Shown: piece by piece, positions 17,687 through 25,355 of the stretch
Numbering within the stretch: the first letter of the stretch is position 1
How the letters are laid out: each line of letters starts with the position of its first letter
NCBI GenBank assembly: GCA_035532755.1
Contig: DATKQI010000327.1
Span: forward strand, 1 to 54,946
DNA length: 54,946 nt
Direction of reading: 5' to 3'
From: DATKQI01 sp035532755
Lineage (GTDB): Bacteria > Pseudomonadota > Alphaproteobacteria > Acetobacterales > Acetobacteraceae
Position numbers and translations under genes: made by a program
Notes under the pieces: generated by a model
Database searches by the model: none
What the model was told of the DNA's origin: nothing
What the model saw: only the letters and a program-made list of their open reading frames with translations

Positions 17687-18580
17687 ATGAAACAGGCGAA
17701 ACGAGGCAGCACAGGGCCTGCGCGTCCCGCGGCGTATCGCGCCGAACGGCCCCTCGCCCATCTCGCCACGGTTCCGGCCGCGGCACGGCGGCGCGCGCTT
17801 GCGGTCCTGCTCGATGAAGAAGGATACCTCGTTGTCTCCGACCTCGCCCGCCGCGTGGGCGTTTCGGAGATGACGATCCGGCGCGATCTGGACGCGTTCG
17901 AACGCAGCGGCCTTGTCGAGCGGGCGCATGGCGGCGCGGTGCCGGCCACGCGGCCGGCCCGGCCGGACGAGCCGCTTTTCGCGGCGCGGCGGGGGCTGCA
18001 CGCGGAGGCCAAGGTGGCGATCGCCCGGGCGGCCATGGCCCTGATCGGACCCAACGACATGATCGGCCTCGACATCGGCTCCACCGCCGCGTGCCTCGCC
18101 GAACTGTTGCGGGATCGGCACGATCTGCGGATCGTGACGAACAGCATCCCGGCCGTTCTCGCCCTCTCCGCGCATGATGGGGTTTGCCCCTCGGTCCATC
18201 TTCTCGGCGGCCAGCTTCGGCCGGGCGAAGGCTCGCTCTGCGGCCCGGTGGCGCGCCGGCAGCTTGCCGAGCATTGGCTGCAGCGCGCGTTCATCTCCGT
18301 CGCCTCCGTCTCGGTGGACGGGCTGTTCGATTATGCGCCCGAGGAGGCGGAGCTGAAACACGCGATGATGGCGCGTGCCAGGGAAGTCATCCTGCTGTGC
18401 GATTCAAGCAAGTTCGGGCAGGACAGCTTCGTCCGCGTGGCGGGGCTGGACGCGATCCATACGCTCGTGACCGAGGCGCCGCCGCCGGCCGGCCTGCGCA
18501 AGGCGCTGCAGCGGGCAGGCAAGCGCGTGATCGTGGCGCGGCCGGCGGGAAATGATTCAGTCGAACGGGAGAACGCATGA
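17687..18580 (+). CDS. DeoR-family transcriptional regulator
   Basis: A 297-residue sugar-metabolism regulator. The N-terminal winged helix-turn-helix (RRRALAVLLDEEGYLVVSDLARRVGVSEMTIRRDLDAFE) is followed by the DeoRC sugar-phosphate sensor domain, with GLDIGSTAACLAE, RIVTNSIPAV and LCDSSKFGQDSFVRVAGLDAIHTLVT. The start ATG 17687 has GGAG just upstream; the frame is open further up but not conserved. Its last codons overlap the BtpA start as ATGA. It probably represses both arms of the divergon and is relieved by a phosphorylated intermediate, as is usual in this family. Confidence 0.92.
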   Translation: MKQAKRGSTGPARPAAYRAERPLAHLATVPAAARRRALAVLLDEEGYLVVSDLARRVGVSEMTIRRDLDAFERSGLVERAHGGAVPATRPARPDEPLFAARRGLHAEAKVAIARAAMALIGPNDMIGLDIGSTAACLAELLRDRHDLRIVTNSIPAVLALSAHDGVCPSVHLLGGQLRPGEGSLCGPVARRQLAEHWLQRAFISVASVSVDGLFDYAPEEAELKHAMMARAREVILLCDSSKFGQDSFVRVAGLDAIHTLVTEAPPPAGLRKALQRAGKRVIVARPAGNDSVERENA

Positions 18581-19383
18581 TGGCCGAGGTGATCGGAAAA
18601 GGGTTGAAGACGGTGATCGGGATGGTCCATCTCGGGGCCCTGCCGGGCACGCCGCTCTATGATGCCGCGGGCGGGTTCCACCGGCTGCTCGATGCCGCGA
18701 TCGCCGATATCGAGGCGCTCCAGGCCGCCGGTATCGATGCGGTAATGTTCGGTAATGAGAATGACCGGCCGTATTCCCTGGCCGCCCCGGCCGCGCAGCT
18801 TGCCGCGATGAGCGCGGTTGTGGCGGCCGCGCGCCCGGCGATCCGCGTGCCGTTCGGCGTGAACTTCCTGTGGGACCCGGTGGCGAGCGTGCAGATCGCC
18901 GCCGCCACGGGGGCCGCGTTCGTGCGCGAGATCTTCACCGGCGTCTATGCGTCCGACATGGGGATGTGGGCGCCCGATTGCGCGGGTGCGCTGCGCGCGC
19001 GCCGCGATCTGGGCCGCCCGGACCTGAAGCTGCTGTTCAACATCAATGCCGAGTTCGCGGCCCCGCTGGATACGCGGCCGATCGGGCTGCGGGCGCGCAG
19101 CGCGGTCTTCTCCTCGCTTGCCGATGCGATCCTCGTTTCCGGCCCGATCACCGGGCAACCGGCCGCGCAGGATGCGCTGCACGAGGTGGCGGCGGCCGTG
19201 CCGGAGGTGCCGGTTTTCGCCAATACCGGCGTGCGGCTCGACAATCTGGAGGATGTTTTCGCGGTTGCCGACGGGTGCATCGTGGGAACGCATTTCAAGC
19301 AGGGGGGCGATACCTGGAAGCCGGTCGATCCGGCGCGCGTGCTGCGCTTCATGGATGAAGCCCGCCGCCTGCGCGGCCGCTAG
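18577..19383 (+). CDS. BtpA/SgcQ-family TIM-barrel protein
   Basis: A 268-residue member of the BtpA/SgcQ family. VIGMVHLGALPGTPLYD opens the protein, GIDAVMFGNENDRPY and FGVNFLWDPVASVQIAAATGAAFVREIFTGVY follow, and VFANTGVRLDN and GCIVGTHFKQGG close the barrel. BtpA was named for photosystem I biogenesis in cyanobacteria, whereas SgcQ lies in an E. coli sugar operon. Its biochemical activity is not established to my knowledge. Here it sits between a DeoR regulator and an FGGY kinase with coupled starts (ATGATG, ribosome site GGGAG). That supports a catabolic enzyme role, perhaps an aldolase or isomerase. This is inference. Confidence 0.88.
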   Translation: MMAEVIGKGLKTVIGMVHLGALPGTPLYDAAGGFHRLLDAAIADIEALQAAGIDAVMFGNENDRPYSLAAPAAQLAAMSAVVAAARPAIRVPFGVNFLWDPVASVQIAAATGAAFVREIFTGVYASDMGMWAPDCAGALRARRDLGRPDLKLLFNINAEFAAPLDTRPIGLRARSAVFSSLADAILVSGPITGQPAAQDALHEVAAAVPEVPVFANTGVRLDNLEDVFAVADGCIVGTHFKQGGDTWKPVDPARVLRFMDEARRLRGR

Positions 19384-19396
19384 AACGCGCCGCACC

Positions 19397-20875
19397 ATGG
19401 GCTTCGTTCTCGGCATCGACATCGGCACCACCTCGACGATCGGCATTCTGTGCGAGCTGCCAGACCGTCTCGTCGGCACCGCATCGCGGCCGGTGGCGCT
19501 CTCCGCACCGCGCCCGGGCTGGGCCGAGGAGGATCCGGGCGAATGGTGGCGCAATCTTTGCGCGATCACGGCGGAGCTTCTGGCGCGTGAGCCGCGTGCG
19601 GCGGGGAACCTCGTCGCGATCGGCGTCACCGGCATGGTGCCGGCGGTCGTTCTGCTCGATCGTGACGGGCGGCTGATCCGCCCGAGCATCCAGCAGAGCG
19701 ACGGGCGCTGCGGGGCGGAGGTGGATGCCCTGCGAGGGGAGACCGATCCGGAAGATTTCCTGCGCCGCACCGGCAACGGGCTGACCCAGCAGATCGTGAC
19801 CGCGAAGCTCCGCTGGCTCGAAACGCACGAGCCGGAGAACTTCCGGCGCATCCACACGGTTTTCGGGTCCTACGACTACATCGCCTGGCGGCTGGGTGCC
19901 GCACGCGGAACCGAGCGCAACTGGGCGCTGGAGGGCGGTTTTCTCGATGTTTCCTCCGGCGCCACGGCGGCGGACCTTGTCGCGCTGGCGCATCTGCCGC
20001 AGGGCGCGGTCCCACCCATCCGCACCGCCCATGAGATCGCCGGCACAATCAGCGCCGGGGCGGCGGCCGAGACCGGCCTGCCGGCGGGCGTGCCGATCAT
20101 CGCCGGCGTGGCCGATCATGTCGCCTCGGCCTACGCGGCGGGCGTGGTCGGGGCGGGGGATGTGCTTCTGAAGTTCGGGGGCGCGGGGGACATCCTGCTC
20201 GCCGCGCCCACGGTGCGGCCGGATGCGCGGGTGTATCTGGACTATCACGTGGTGCCAGGGCTGTTCATGCCGAACGGCTGCATGGCCTCCACCGGCTCCC
20301 TGCTCAACTGGATCGTGCGGGAGTTCGGGCGCGGCGAGACGCATGCCTCTCTCGACCGCATGGCGGCAAAAGTGCCGCCGGGAAGCGAGGGCGCCGTGGT
20401 GCTGCCGTATTTCGTCGGCGAAAAAAGCCCCGTGCAGGACCCGAATGCGCGGGGAACCATCTCTGGCCTCACTCTCGGCCATGGCCTCGGCCACATCTGG
20501 CGGGCCACGCTCGAATCGGCGGCATTCGGCTTCCGGCATCACCTCGATGTCTTCGGGGAACTCGGCTACCCGGTGTGCCGGCTGTTCGCCGCCGATGGCG
20601 GGGCGGCCAGCACCATCTGGATGCAGATCGTGGCCGATGCGCTGCAAGCCCCGGTGCAGTTGCTGGAAGGCCATCCCGGTTCCTGCCTCGGTGCCGCCTG
20701 GCTCGCCGCGATCGGGGCCGGCGCGTCCGACGATTGGGGTGGCGTGAGCCGCTTCGTGCACCGCGGCCGCGTCATCGAGCCGAATGCGGAGCATGCCCAG
20801 CCATACGATGCAGCGTATCGTCGCTACCGCGCGCTCTACGCATCCCTTCGGGGCTGGTTTGCCGATGCGGCGTGA
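19397..20875 (+). CDS. FGGY-family carbohydrate kinase (xylulokinase-like)
   Basis: A 492-residue two-domain sugar kinase. The N-terminal LGIDIGTTSTIGIL is the phosphate-binding loop, GVTGMVPAVVLLDRDG carries the typical FGGY strand, SDGRCGAEV is the substrate region and IAGVADHVASAYAAGVV the second-domain signature. Near the C-terminus FAADGGAASTIWMQIVADALQAPV is the conserved ATP-binding segment. The start ATG 19397 lies 13 bases after the BtpA stop. Frames opening earlier run through the BtpA gene in another frame and are not real. It phosphorylates an unidentified ketose or polyol. Confidence 0.92.
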   Translation: MGFVLGIDIGTTSTIGILCELPDRLVGTASRPVALSAPRPGWAEEDPGEWWRNLCAITAELLAREPRAAGNLVAIGVTGMVPAVVLLDRDGRLIRPSIQQSDGRCGAEVDALRGETDPEDFLRRTGNGLTQQIVTAKLRWLETHEPENFRRIHTVFGSYDYIAWRLGAARGTERNWALEGGFLDVSSGATAADLVALAHLPQGAVPPIRTAHEIAGTISAGAAAETGLPAGVPIIAGVADHVASAYAAGVVGAGDVLLKFGGAGDILLAAPTVRPDARVYLDYHVVPGLFMPNGCMASTGSLLNWIVREFGRGETHASLDRMAAKVPPGSEGAVVLPYFVGEKSPVQDPNARGTISGLTLGHGLGHIWRATLESAAFGFRHHLDVFGELGYPVCRLFAADGGAASTIWMQIVADALQAPVQLLEGHPGSCLGAAWLAAIGAGASDDWGGVSRFVHRGRVIEPNAEHAQPYDAAYRRYRALYASLRGWFADAA

Positions 20876-20931
20876 CGGGCGTTTGCGGGCCACGACAGAC
20901 CAGGCGTGGGGATCGGCTCGCAGACAGGATC

Positions 20932-21021
20932 ACCCGATCGGCGCCGGGGTCGCCCTACGATAACGCCAGTGCGGCAAGCTTCATGAAGACATTGAAGATC
21001 GAGGCGAGGTGCCGTTCTTGA
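20932..21021 (+). pseudogene. IS3-family transposase (OrfB) C-terminal remnant
   Basis: Plus-strand residues PGSPYDNASAASFMKTLKIE match the highly conserved G-x-P-Y-D-N-A-x-x-E-S-F-x-x-x-L-K motif of IS3-family transposases. The catalytic Glu of that motif is replaced by Ala (SAASF instead of SAESF), and a stop follows a few codons later. No inverted repeats are visible. It is a short, dead piece of an insertion sequence between the kinase and rhodanese genes. Confidence 0.75.
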
Positions 21022-21073
21022 GATTGGCGGGACGGCGCCCGATATGGCGTGAAGCCAGTTGGGGAGATCGCCG

Positions 21074-21457
21074 ATGCCGCCGGATTCGAAGCAGATCGTC
21101 GCGCAAGCCGATGCCGCGACCGAGCGTCTCTCGCCGGCGGAAGCCGCACGCCTGATCGGCGATCCCGATACGGTGTTCGTAGATGTCCGCGAGCAGGCGG
21201 AGCTGGACAAAACCGGCACGATCGAAGGCGCGGTTCATGTGCCGCGCGGCTTCCTTGAATTCAAGGCCGACCCCGCGAGCCCGTCGCATGAGCGCGCGCT
21301 TTCGAGCGGCAAGCGGTTGGTGCTGTTCTGCGCCTCCGGCGGCCGCGCGGCCCTTGCGGCCAAGACGCTGAAGGAACTGGGCGTCGATCGCGTCGCGCAT
21401 GTGGGCGGCGGCGGGTTCGAGGCGCTGAAGCAGGCCGGCGCGCCGGCCACGCGCTGA
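21074..21457 (+). CDS. Rhodanese-like domain protein
   Basis: A 127-residue single-domain sulfurtransferase. LSPAEAARLIGDPDTVFVDVRE forms the N-terminal half, and LFCASGGRAALAAKTL carries the catalytic Cys in a C-x-S-G-G-R loop. The ATG at 21074 has GGGGAGA seven bases upstream; a TTG at 21059 would only add five residues. It stands alone between a transposase scar and the copper cluster, and it might serve thiol or metal detoxification. Confidence 0.88.
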   Translation: MPPDSKQIVAQADAATERLSPAEAARLIGDPDTVFVDVREQAELDKTGTIEGAVHVPRGFLEFKADPASPSHERALSSGKRLVLFCASGGRAALAAKTLKELGVDRVAHVGGGGFEALKQAGAPATR

Positions 21458-21589
21458 GCGGCGATGGGGCCCATTCGCACTCAATGGATGGGTCTTTCTC
21501 TCGAATTTGTAATCCGAGACACGGGCCGTTCCATGGCCTGTTCTCTGTCTTGCCTTGAGCGGGACGGCGCAACGGAGTAGTTCTGGATC

Positions 21590-21931
21590 ATGGTTCGCTT
21601 GCTCCTGCGCTCCGTGATCGCGTTTGCCCTCGCTTTTGCGACGGTGATGCCGATGGCTGCGCGCGCCATGCCGGCGCAAGGCACCATGATGGTGGTGCCT
21701 GCGTGCCTGAACCATGACTGCCCGCACCCCGCAAAGGGGCGATCTTCCAAGGCCATGGCCGCCCCATGCAGCTCGCTTGCCTGCATGGGCACGTTCGCAC
21801 TCGGCGGCACGACAGCGGCATCGTCGCCCATCGTCTATGCGGTCGCCTATCCTCAGGCGACAAACCTGCTGCCGTTCGGTTCACGCCCTCTCCCCGTCTT
21901 GCAGCCGCCGCGAACGATCGTGCTGGCCTAG
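21590..21931 (+). CDS. Small secreted Cys/His/Met protein of the copper cluster
   Basis: A 113-residue protein I cannot place in a named family. A hydrophobic signal (LLLRSVIAFALAFATVMPMAARA) precedes a mature part with CLNHDCPH and CSSLACMG, a spacing able to bind a metal ion, and a Pro-rich C-terminus. It is the first gene in line with a multicopper oxidase, a DUF411 protein, a Met-rich protein and a SCO1-like protein. A periplasmic copper-binding or regulatory leader role is a reasonable guess. Confidence 0.65.
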   Translation: MVRLLLRSVIAFALAFATVMPMAARAMPAQGTMMVVPACLNHDCPHPAKGRSSKAMAAPCSSLACMGTFALGGTTAASSPIVYAVAYPQATNLLPFGSRPLPVLQPPRTIVLA

Positions 21932-22068
21932 CCGTCTCTCCGGCCTGACCGGAGCGGCGGTGGGAATCGGCTGCGCGGGCGCGAGGCGCCCAATTTGGTC
22001 ACAAATGATGTCTGGCCGCAGCACGAACGCGTGCGCTCGTGATGCGGCCCCGAACGGACGGGTTTTTC

Positions 22069-23505
22069 ATGATCATCCGATCTCCGGCGGCGATGAGCCG
22101 GCGGACTGTTCTCGAAACCGCCGGCCTTGGTGGCATGGCGGCGCTTGCTTCACCCTTGAACCGCGCCCACGCGGCAACACCGGCCGGCGCGATCCGGCTG
22201 GCCCCGGCGCCAGCAACCACGGCTTTGCTCGGCACCGGGCGGCTACGGACGCGCGTGTGGGCCTATAACGGCTCCGTTCCGGGTCCGGTCCTGCGGTTGC
22301 GCCAGGGCCACCTCTTTCAGTCGGTCGTGCGAAACGGCCTCGCCGAGGCGACGACCGTGCATTGGCATGGCATCCGCCTGCCGAATGCGATGGACGGCGT
22401 GCCCGGCCTCACGCAGAAGGCGATCCCGCCGGGTGGACAGTTCCTCTATGCCTTCACCCCGCCCGACGCCGGCACGTTCTGGTACCACCCGCACGCCGAT
22501 TCCGCGCGCCAGATCGGCCACGGCCTGTCCGGCGCGCTGATCGTCGAGGAACCGCACCCACCCGCCATCGACCAGGACCTGCTCTGGGTGCTGCAGGACT
22601 GGTCACTGGAGGGTAACGGCCAGCTTCTGCCCGGCTTCGACAGCTTCATGCAGGCGGCGATGGCCGGGAGGCTGGGCGGCCTCGTCACCATCAACGGCCG
22701 CGTGCCCACCCCCGTCGCCGTGCAGGCCGGGGCGCGAGTGCGGCTGCGGCTTATCAACGCCTGCCTCGCGCGCATCATGGCCTTGCGGTTCACGGGGCAT
22801 CGGCCGCGGGTGATCGCGCTCGACGGCCAGCCTGTTGCGCACCCGTTCGAACCCGCGGGCGGGCGGCTGCTGCTCGGGCCGGCGCAACGGGCCGAAGTGA
22901 TCCTCGATGCGAACGGCGAACCCGGGCAGCGCTACGCGGTGATCGACGACTTCTACGGCCCCAAGCTGACCTACCGGCTGGCCGAGATCGCCTATGCTCC
23001 GACCAGGGCAACAGGCGGGCACGCGGCCGATGCGCCCCTTGTTCTGCCCGCCAATCCGGTGCCCGCGCCCGATCTGGACAACCCCATCGCGCACACGCTC
23101 ACCATCGTCGGCGGGATGATGGGCGGAACGGGGGGTGCGATGGGGGGAATGATGGGCGGAATGGGCAGTGGGCAACGCCATATCTGGGGCATCGAGAGCG
23201 GGGGGCGGATGGACCATCGGATGGCACCCGCGTTCACCATCCCCCGCGGGCGCACCTGCCTGATCACGCTTCGCAACCACACCGCCTGGTGGCATCCGAT
23301 GCACCTGCACGGGTTCAGCTTCCACGTGCTCTCTCGCAACGGCATCCCCGAACCGCACCCGCACTGCCGCGACACGGTGCTGCTCGCCCCGCGCGACACG
23401 GTGCAATTCGCCTTCGTCGCGGACAATCTCGGTCTGTGGATGTTCCACTGCCACGTCATCGAGCACCAGGAGAACGGGCTGATGATGGTCATCCGCGTCG
23501 CCTGA
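22069..23505 (+). CDS. Tat-exported multicopper oxidase (CueO/CopA-like)
   Basis: A 478-residue periplasmic oxidase with four copper-binding boxes: HWHG (about 98-101), WYHPHADS, HPMHLHGFSFH and HCHVIEHQENGLM. The last carries the type 1 Cys and the type 2/3 His. The leader contains SRRTVLE, a twin-arginine signal. A Met/Gly-rich insert (MMGGTGGAMGGMMGGMG, about residues 348-368) sits before the last domain, reminiscent of the Met-rich copper-recruiting segment of CueO. I chose ATG 22069; GTG 22039 or ATG 22042 would add ten or nine residues. It probably oxidises Cu(I) in the periplasm. Confidence 0.92.
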   Translation: MIIRSPAAMSRRTVLETAGLGGMAALASPLNRAHAATPAGAIRLAPAPATTALLGTGRLRTRVWAYNGSVPGPVLRLRQGHLFQSVVRNGLAEATTVHWHGIRLPNAMDGVPGLTQKAIPPGGQFLYAFTPPDAGTFWYHPHADSARQIGHGLSGALIVEEPHPPAIDQDLLWVLQDWSLEGNGQLLPGFDSFMQAAMAGRLGGLVTINGRVPTPVAVQAGARVRLRLINACLARIMALRFTGHRPRVIALDGQPVAHPFEPAGGRLLLGPAQRAEVILDANGEPGQRYAVIDDFYGPKLTYRLAEIAYAPTRATGGHAADAPLVLPANPVPAPDLDNPIAHTLTIVGGMMGGTGGAMGGMMGGMGSGQRHIWGIESGGRMDHRMAPAFTIPRGRTCLITLRNHTAWWHPMHLHGFSFHVLSRNGIPEPHPHCRDTVLLAPRDTVQFAFVADNLGLWMFHCHVIEHQENGLMMVIRVA

Positions 23506-23544
23506 TCCACGCCTGTTCTTCAACGCTCGTCAAGGAGCCAAGAC

Positions 23545-23988
23545 ATGACCCTCCGCCTCAACAAGCGTGCACTTCTCCTCGGCATGTTGGCGCTGCCGAT
23601 CCCGGCCCTCGCCGCCGCGCCGATCCAGGCGAAACTCTACAAGAACCCGCAGTGCACATGCTGCGAAGCCTACGCACGCTATCTCGACAAGCACGGCTTC
23701 AAGGTCACGGTGATCCCGACCGTCGATCTCGACAAGATCAGCCAGATGGCCGGCGTGGCCCCGGCGATGGAGGGCTGCCACACGATGATCGTGGATGGCT
23801 ACGTCGTCGAAGGGCACGTGCCCGTCGATATCGTTCGCAAGCTGCTGACCGAGCGGCCGAAGATCAAGGGCATCACCATCCCCGGCATGCCGGGCAACCT
23901 CCCGGGCATGCCGGGCGCGCGAACCAGTCCTGTACAGGTGTTCGAAGTCGGCCCGGCCAGCCGGACGGTCTTCGCGACGGTCCAGTAG
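23545..23988 (+). CDS. DUF411-family secreted protein (copper resistance associated)
   Basis: A 147-residue protein of the DUF411 family. A signal peptide ending at ALAAA is followed by LYKNPQCTCCEAYARYLDKHGFKV, the conserved C-x-C-C motif and MEGCHTMIVDGYVVEGHVP, then a Met/Pro/Gly-containing tail. Members are found in copper resistance loci and are thought to bind copper in the periplasm. A ribosome site AAGGAG precedes the ATG by about 9 bases. It follows the oxidase by 39 bases, so the two are likely co-transcribed. Confidence 0.88.
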   Translation: MTLRLNKRALLLGMLALPIPALAAAPIQAKLYKNPQCTCCEAYARYLDKHGFKVTVIPTVDLDKISQMAGVAPAMEGCHTMIVDGYVVEGHVPVDIVRKLLTERPKIKGITIPGMPGNLPGMPGARTSPVQVFEVGPASRTVFATVQ

Positions 23989-24039
23989 TGCACACGCAAC
24001 CACCCGTTCTCCAATCAATCCATGTGAAGGAACATCACC

Positions 24040-24438
24040 ATGCATACGAACTCCAAGGCTCTGCTTGCCGCGGCCGGACTGATCGCCCTGATCGCCGCCA
24101 CCCCGATCGCTCCCATCCCGGCCGCCTGGGCCGCGCCGCCACCCGCCACCGTTGCGCCTGGTTCGATGATGGGTGGAAACGGCAATGCCGGCTCGCCGGG
24201 AATGATGGGCGGGAACGGCATGATGGGCATGATGGGCGGCGGGATGATGGGCGGGCAGCACATGATGGCCATGTCGAACATGATGATGGCGATGTCCAAC
24301 ATGATGGTCGCCATGACCAACATGATGACGCAATGCTCCGCGATGAGAGGCGGCGCACGTGCGGCTGGCGGCATGATGCGCGGCCCCGCGGGAGGTGGAG
24401 GAATGATGAAGCCGCCCGCCGCCCCGGCACCGAAATAG
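24040..24438 (+). CDS. Extremely Met-rich secreted protein, probable Cu(I) sponge
   Basis: A 132-residue protein. A signal peptide (AAAGLIALIAATPIAPIPAA, cleavage near AWA-A) is followed by a mature part with 27 methionines, mostly as MM pairs set in Gly/Asn. A 7-residue unit of the form M-x-A-M-S/T-N-M recurs three times in tandem (about residues 78-98). One Cys and one His are the only other soft ligands. I do not recognise a named family. Its place between the DUF411 and SCO1-like genes and the Met density suggest periplasmic Cu(I) binding. A ribosome site AAGGAA precedes the ATG. Confidence 0.75.
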   Translation: MHTNSKALLAAAGLIALIAATPIAPIPAAWAAPPPATVAPGSMMGGNGNAGSPGMMGGNGMMGMMGGGMMGGQHMMAMSNMMMAMSNMMVAMTNMMTQCSAMRGGARAAGGMMRGPAGGGGMMKPPAAPAPK

Positions 24439-24554
24439 GCCGCTGAAGCACAGGTCGTCATGACGCGGCGCAGGCCGACGGCATTGCGTGCGCGCATTCC
24501 TCGACGAGGGACGCGCATGGCCCCACTGAAAGGGACGTTCGAGGAGATGGCCAT

Positions 24555-25232
24555 ATGGTGAGGGCATTGCGGCTGATCCGATGGGGTGCGATCGGCGCGC
24601 TCCTTGCCATCGTGCTCGTGGCGGGTGCGGTCGCGCTTGATGCCGCGACAGGCGCGCACATCGGCGGGCCGGCCATCACGCAGCTCGCCGACCGCCTCGC
24701 CGGGCGAATGCAAACTCCAGCCGCTGATGCGGTCGTCCTTCCCGGGGGCGTTCCGATCGGGGGGCCGTTCTCGCTTGTCGACGATCACGGCAAGGCGGTG
24801 ACGGAGGCGGATTATCGCGGCCGCTGGATGCTCGTTTTCTTCGGCTACACGCACTGCCCCGATGTCTGCCCGCTCACCTTGCAGAAGATGGCCTCCGCCC
24901 TGGCGCAGCTCGGCAGGCAGGCCGATCGCGTCGCCCCGCTGTTCATCACGGTCGATCCCAAGCGAGACACGCCGGAGCGGCTCGCCAGCTATATCGCCAA
25001 ATTCGATCCGCGGATCATCGGGTTGACGGGAAGCGCCGCCGCCATCGCGAAGGTGGCGGCCGAATACCGCGTCTACTACTCGCCCGCCAATCATGAGAAA
25101 TCGGGCACGGACCTCGTCAACCATTCGGCCTTTCTCTACCTGCTCGGGCCGCACGGCGGGTTCCGGGCCTTGTTCCCTCAAACCATCACGGCCGCTCGCC
25201 TGGCCATCTCGCTGAAGCGACGGGTGCGGTGA
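24555..25232 (+). CDS. SCO1/SenC-family copper chaperone
   Basis: A 225-residue membrane-anchored thioredoxin-fold protein. One N-terminal helix (IGALLAIVLVAGAVAL) anchors it facing the periplasm. FFGYTHCPDVCPLTL provides the two copper-binding Cys (C-x3-C), TVDPKRDTPE is typical, and the third ligand His is in VNHSAFLYLL. Family members deliver copper to the cytochrome oxidase CuA site or act in copper/redox homeostasis. As the last gene of the copper cluster it may serve either role. Confidence 0.92.
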   Translation: MVRALRLIRWGAIGALLAIVLVAGAVALDAATGAHIGGPAITQLADRLAGRMQTPAADAVVLPGGVPIGGPFSLVDDHGKAVTEADYRGRWMLVFFGYTHCPDVCPLTLQKMASALAQLGRQADRVAPLFITVDPKRDTPERLASYIAKFDPRIIGLTGSAAAIAKVAAEYRVYYSPANHEKSGTDLVNHSAFLYLLGPHGGFRALFPQTITAARLAISLKRRVR

Positions 25233-25301
25233 TGACGATTGTCCGCACGTCCGCTCGCGGCGGATCCGTGGGACAATTCATTGGCCCCGGGGTTGCCTTT
25301 T

Positions 25302-25316
25302 GTTCGTATTATGTTC
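25302..25316. promoter_or_regulatory. LexA-box-like direct repeat GTTC-N7-GTTC
   Basis: GTTC-gtattat-GTTC matches the alphaproteobacterial LexA recognition pattern (a direct repeat of GTTC with 7 bases between) exactly, in an AT-rich patch 40 bases before the GST start codon. It would place the following gene under SOS control if functional. Eight fixed bases can occur by chance in a long window. Confidence 0.5.
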
Positions 25317-25355
25317 TAGTCTCCACGAATCACCAGTCAGCCGGAGCAGACCAGC

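Noticed and set aside
24160..24340. CRISPR-like or satellite repeat
   Set aside because: The repeated ATG-ATG pattern is codon-level repetition within the Met-rich protein. There are no spacers or direct repeats of fixed length.
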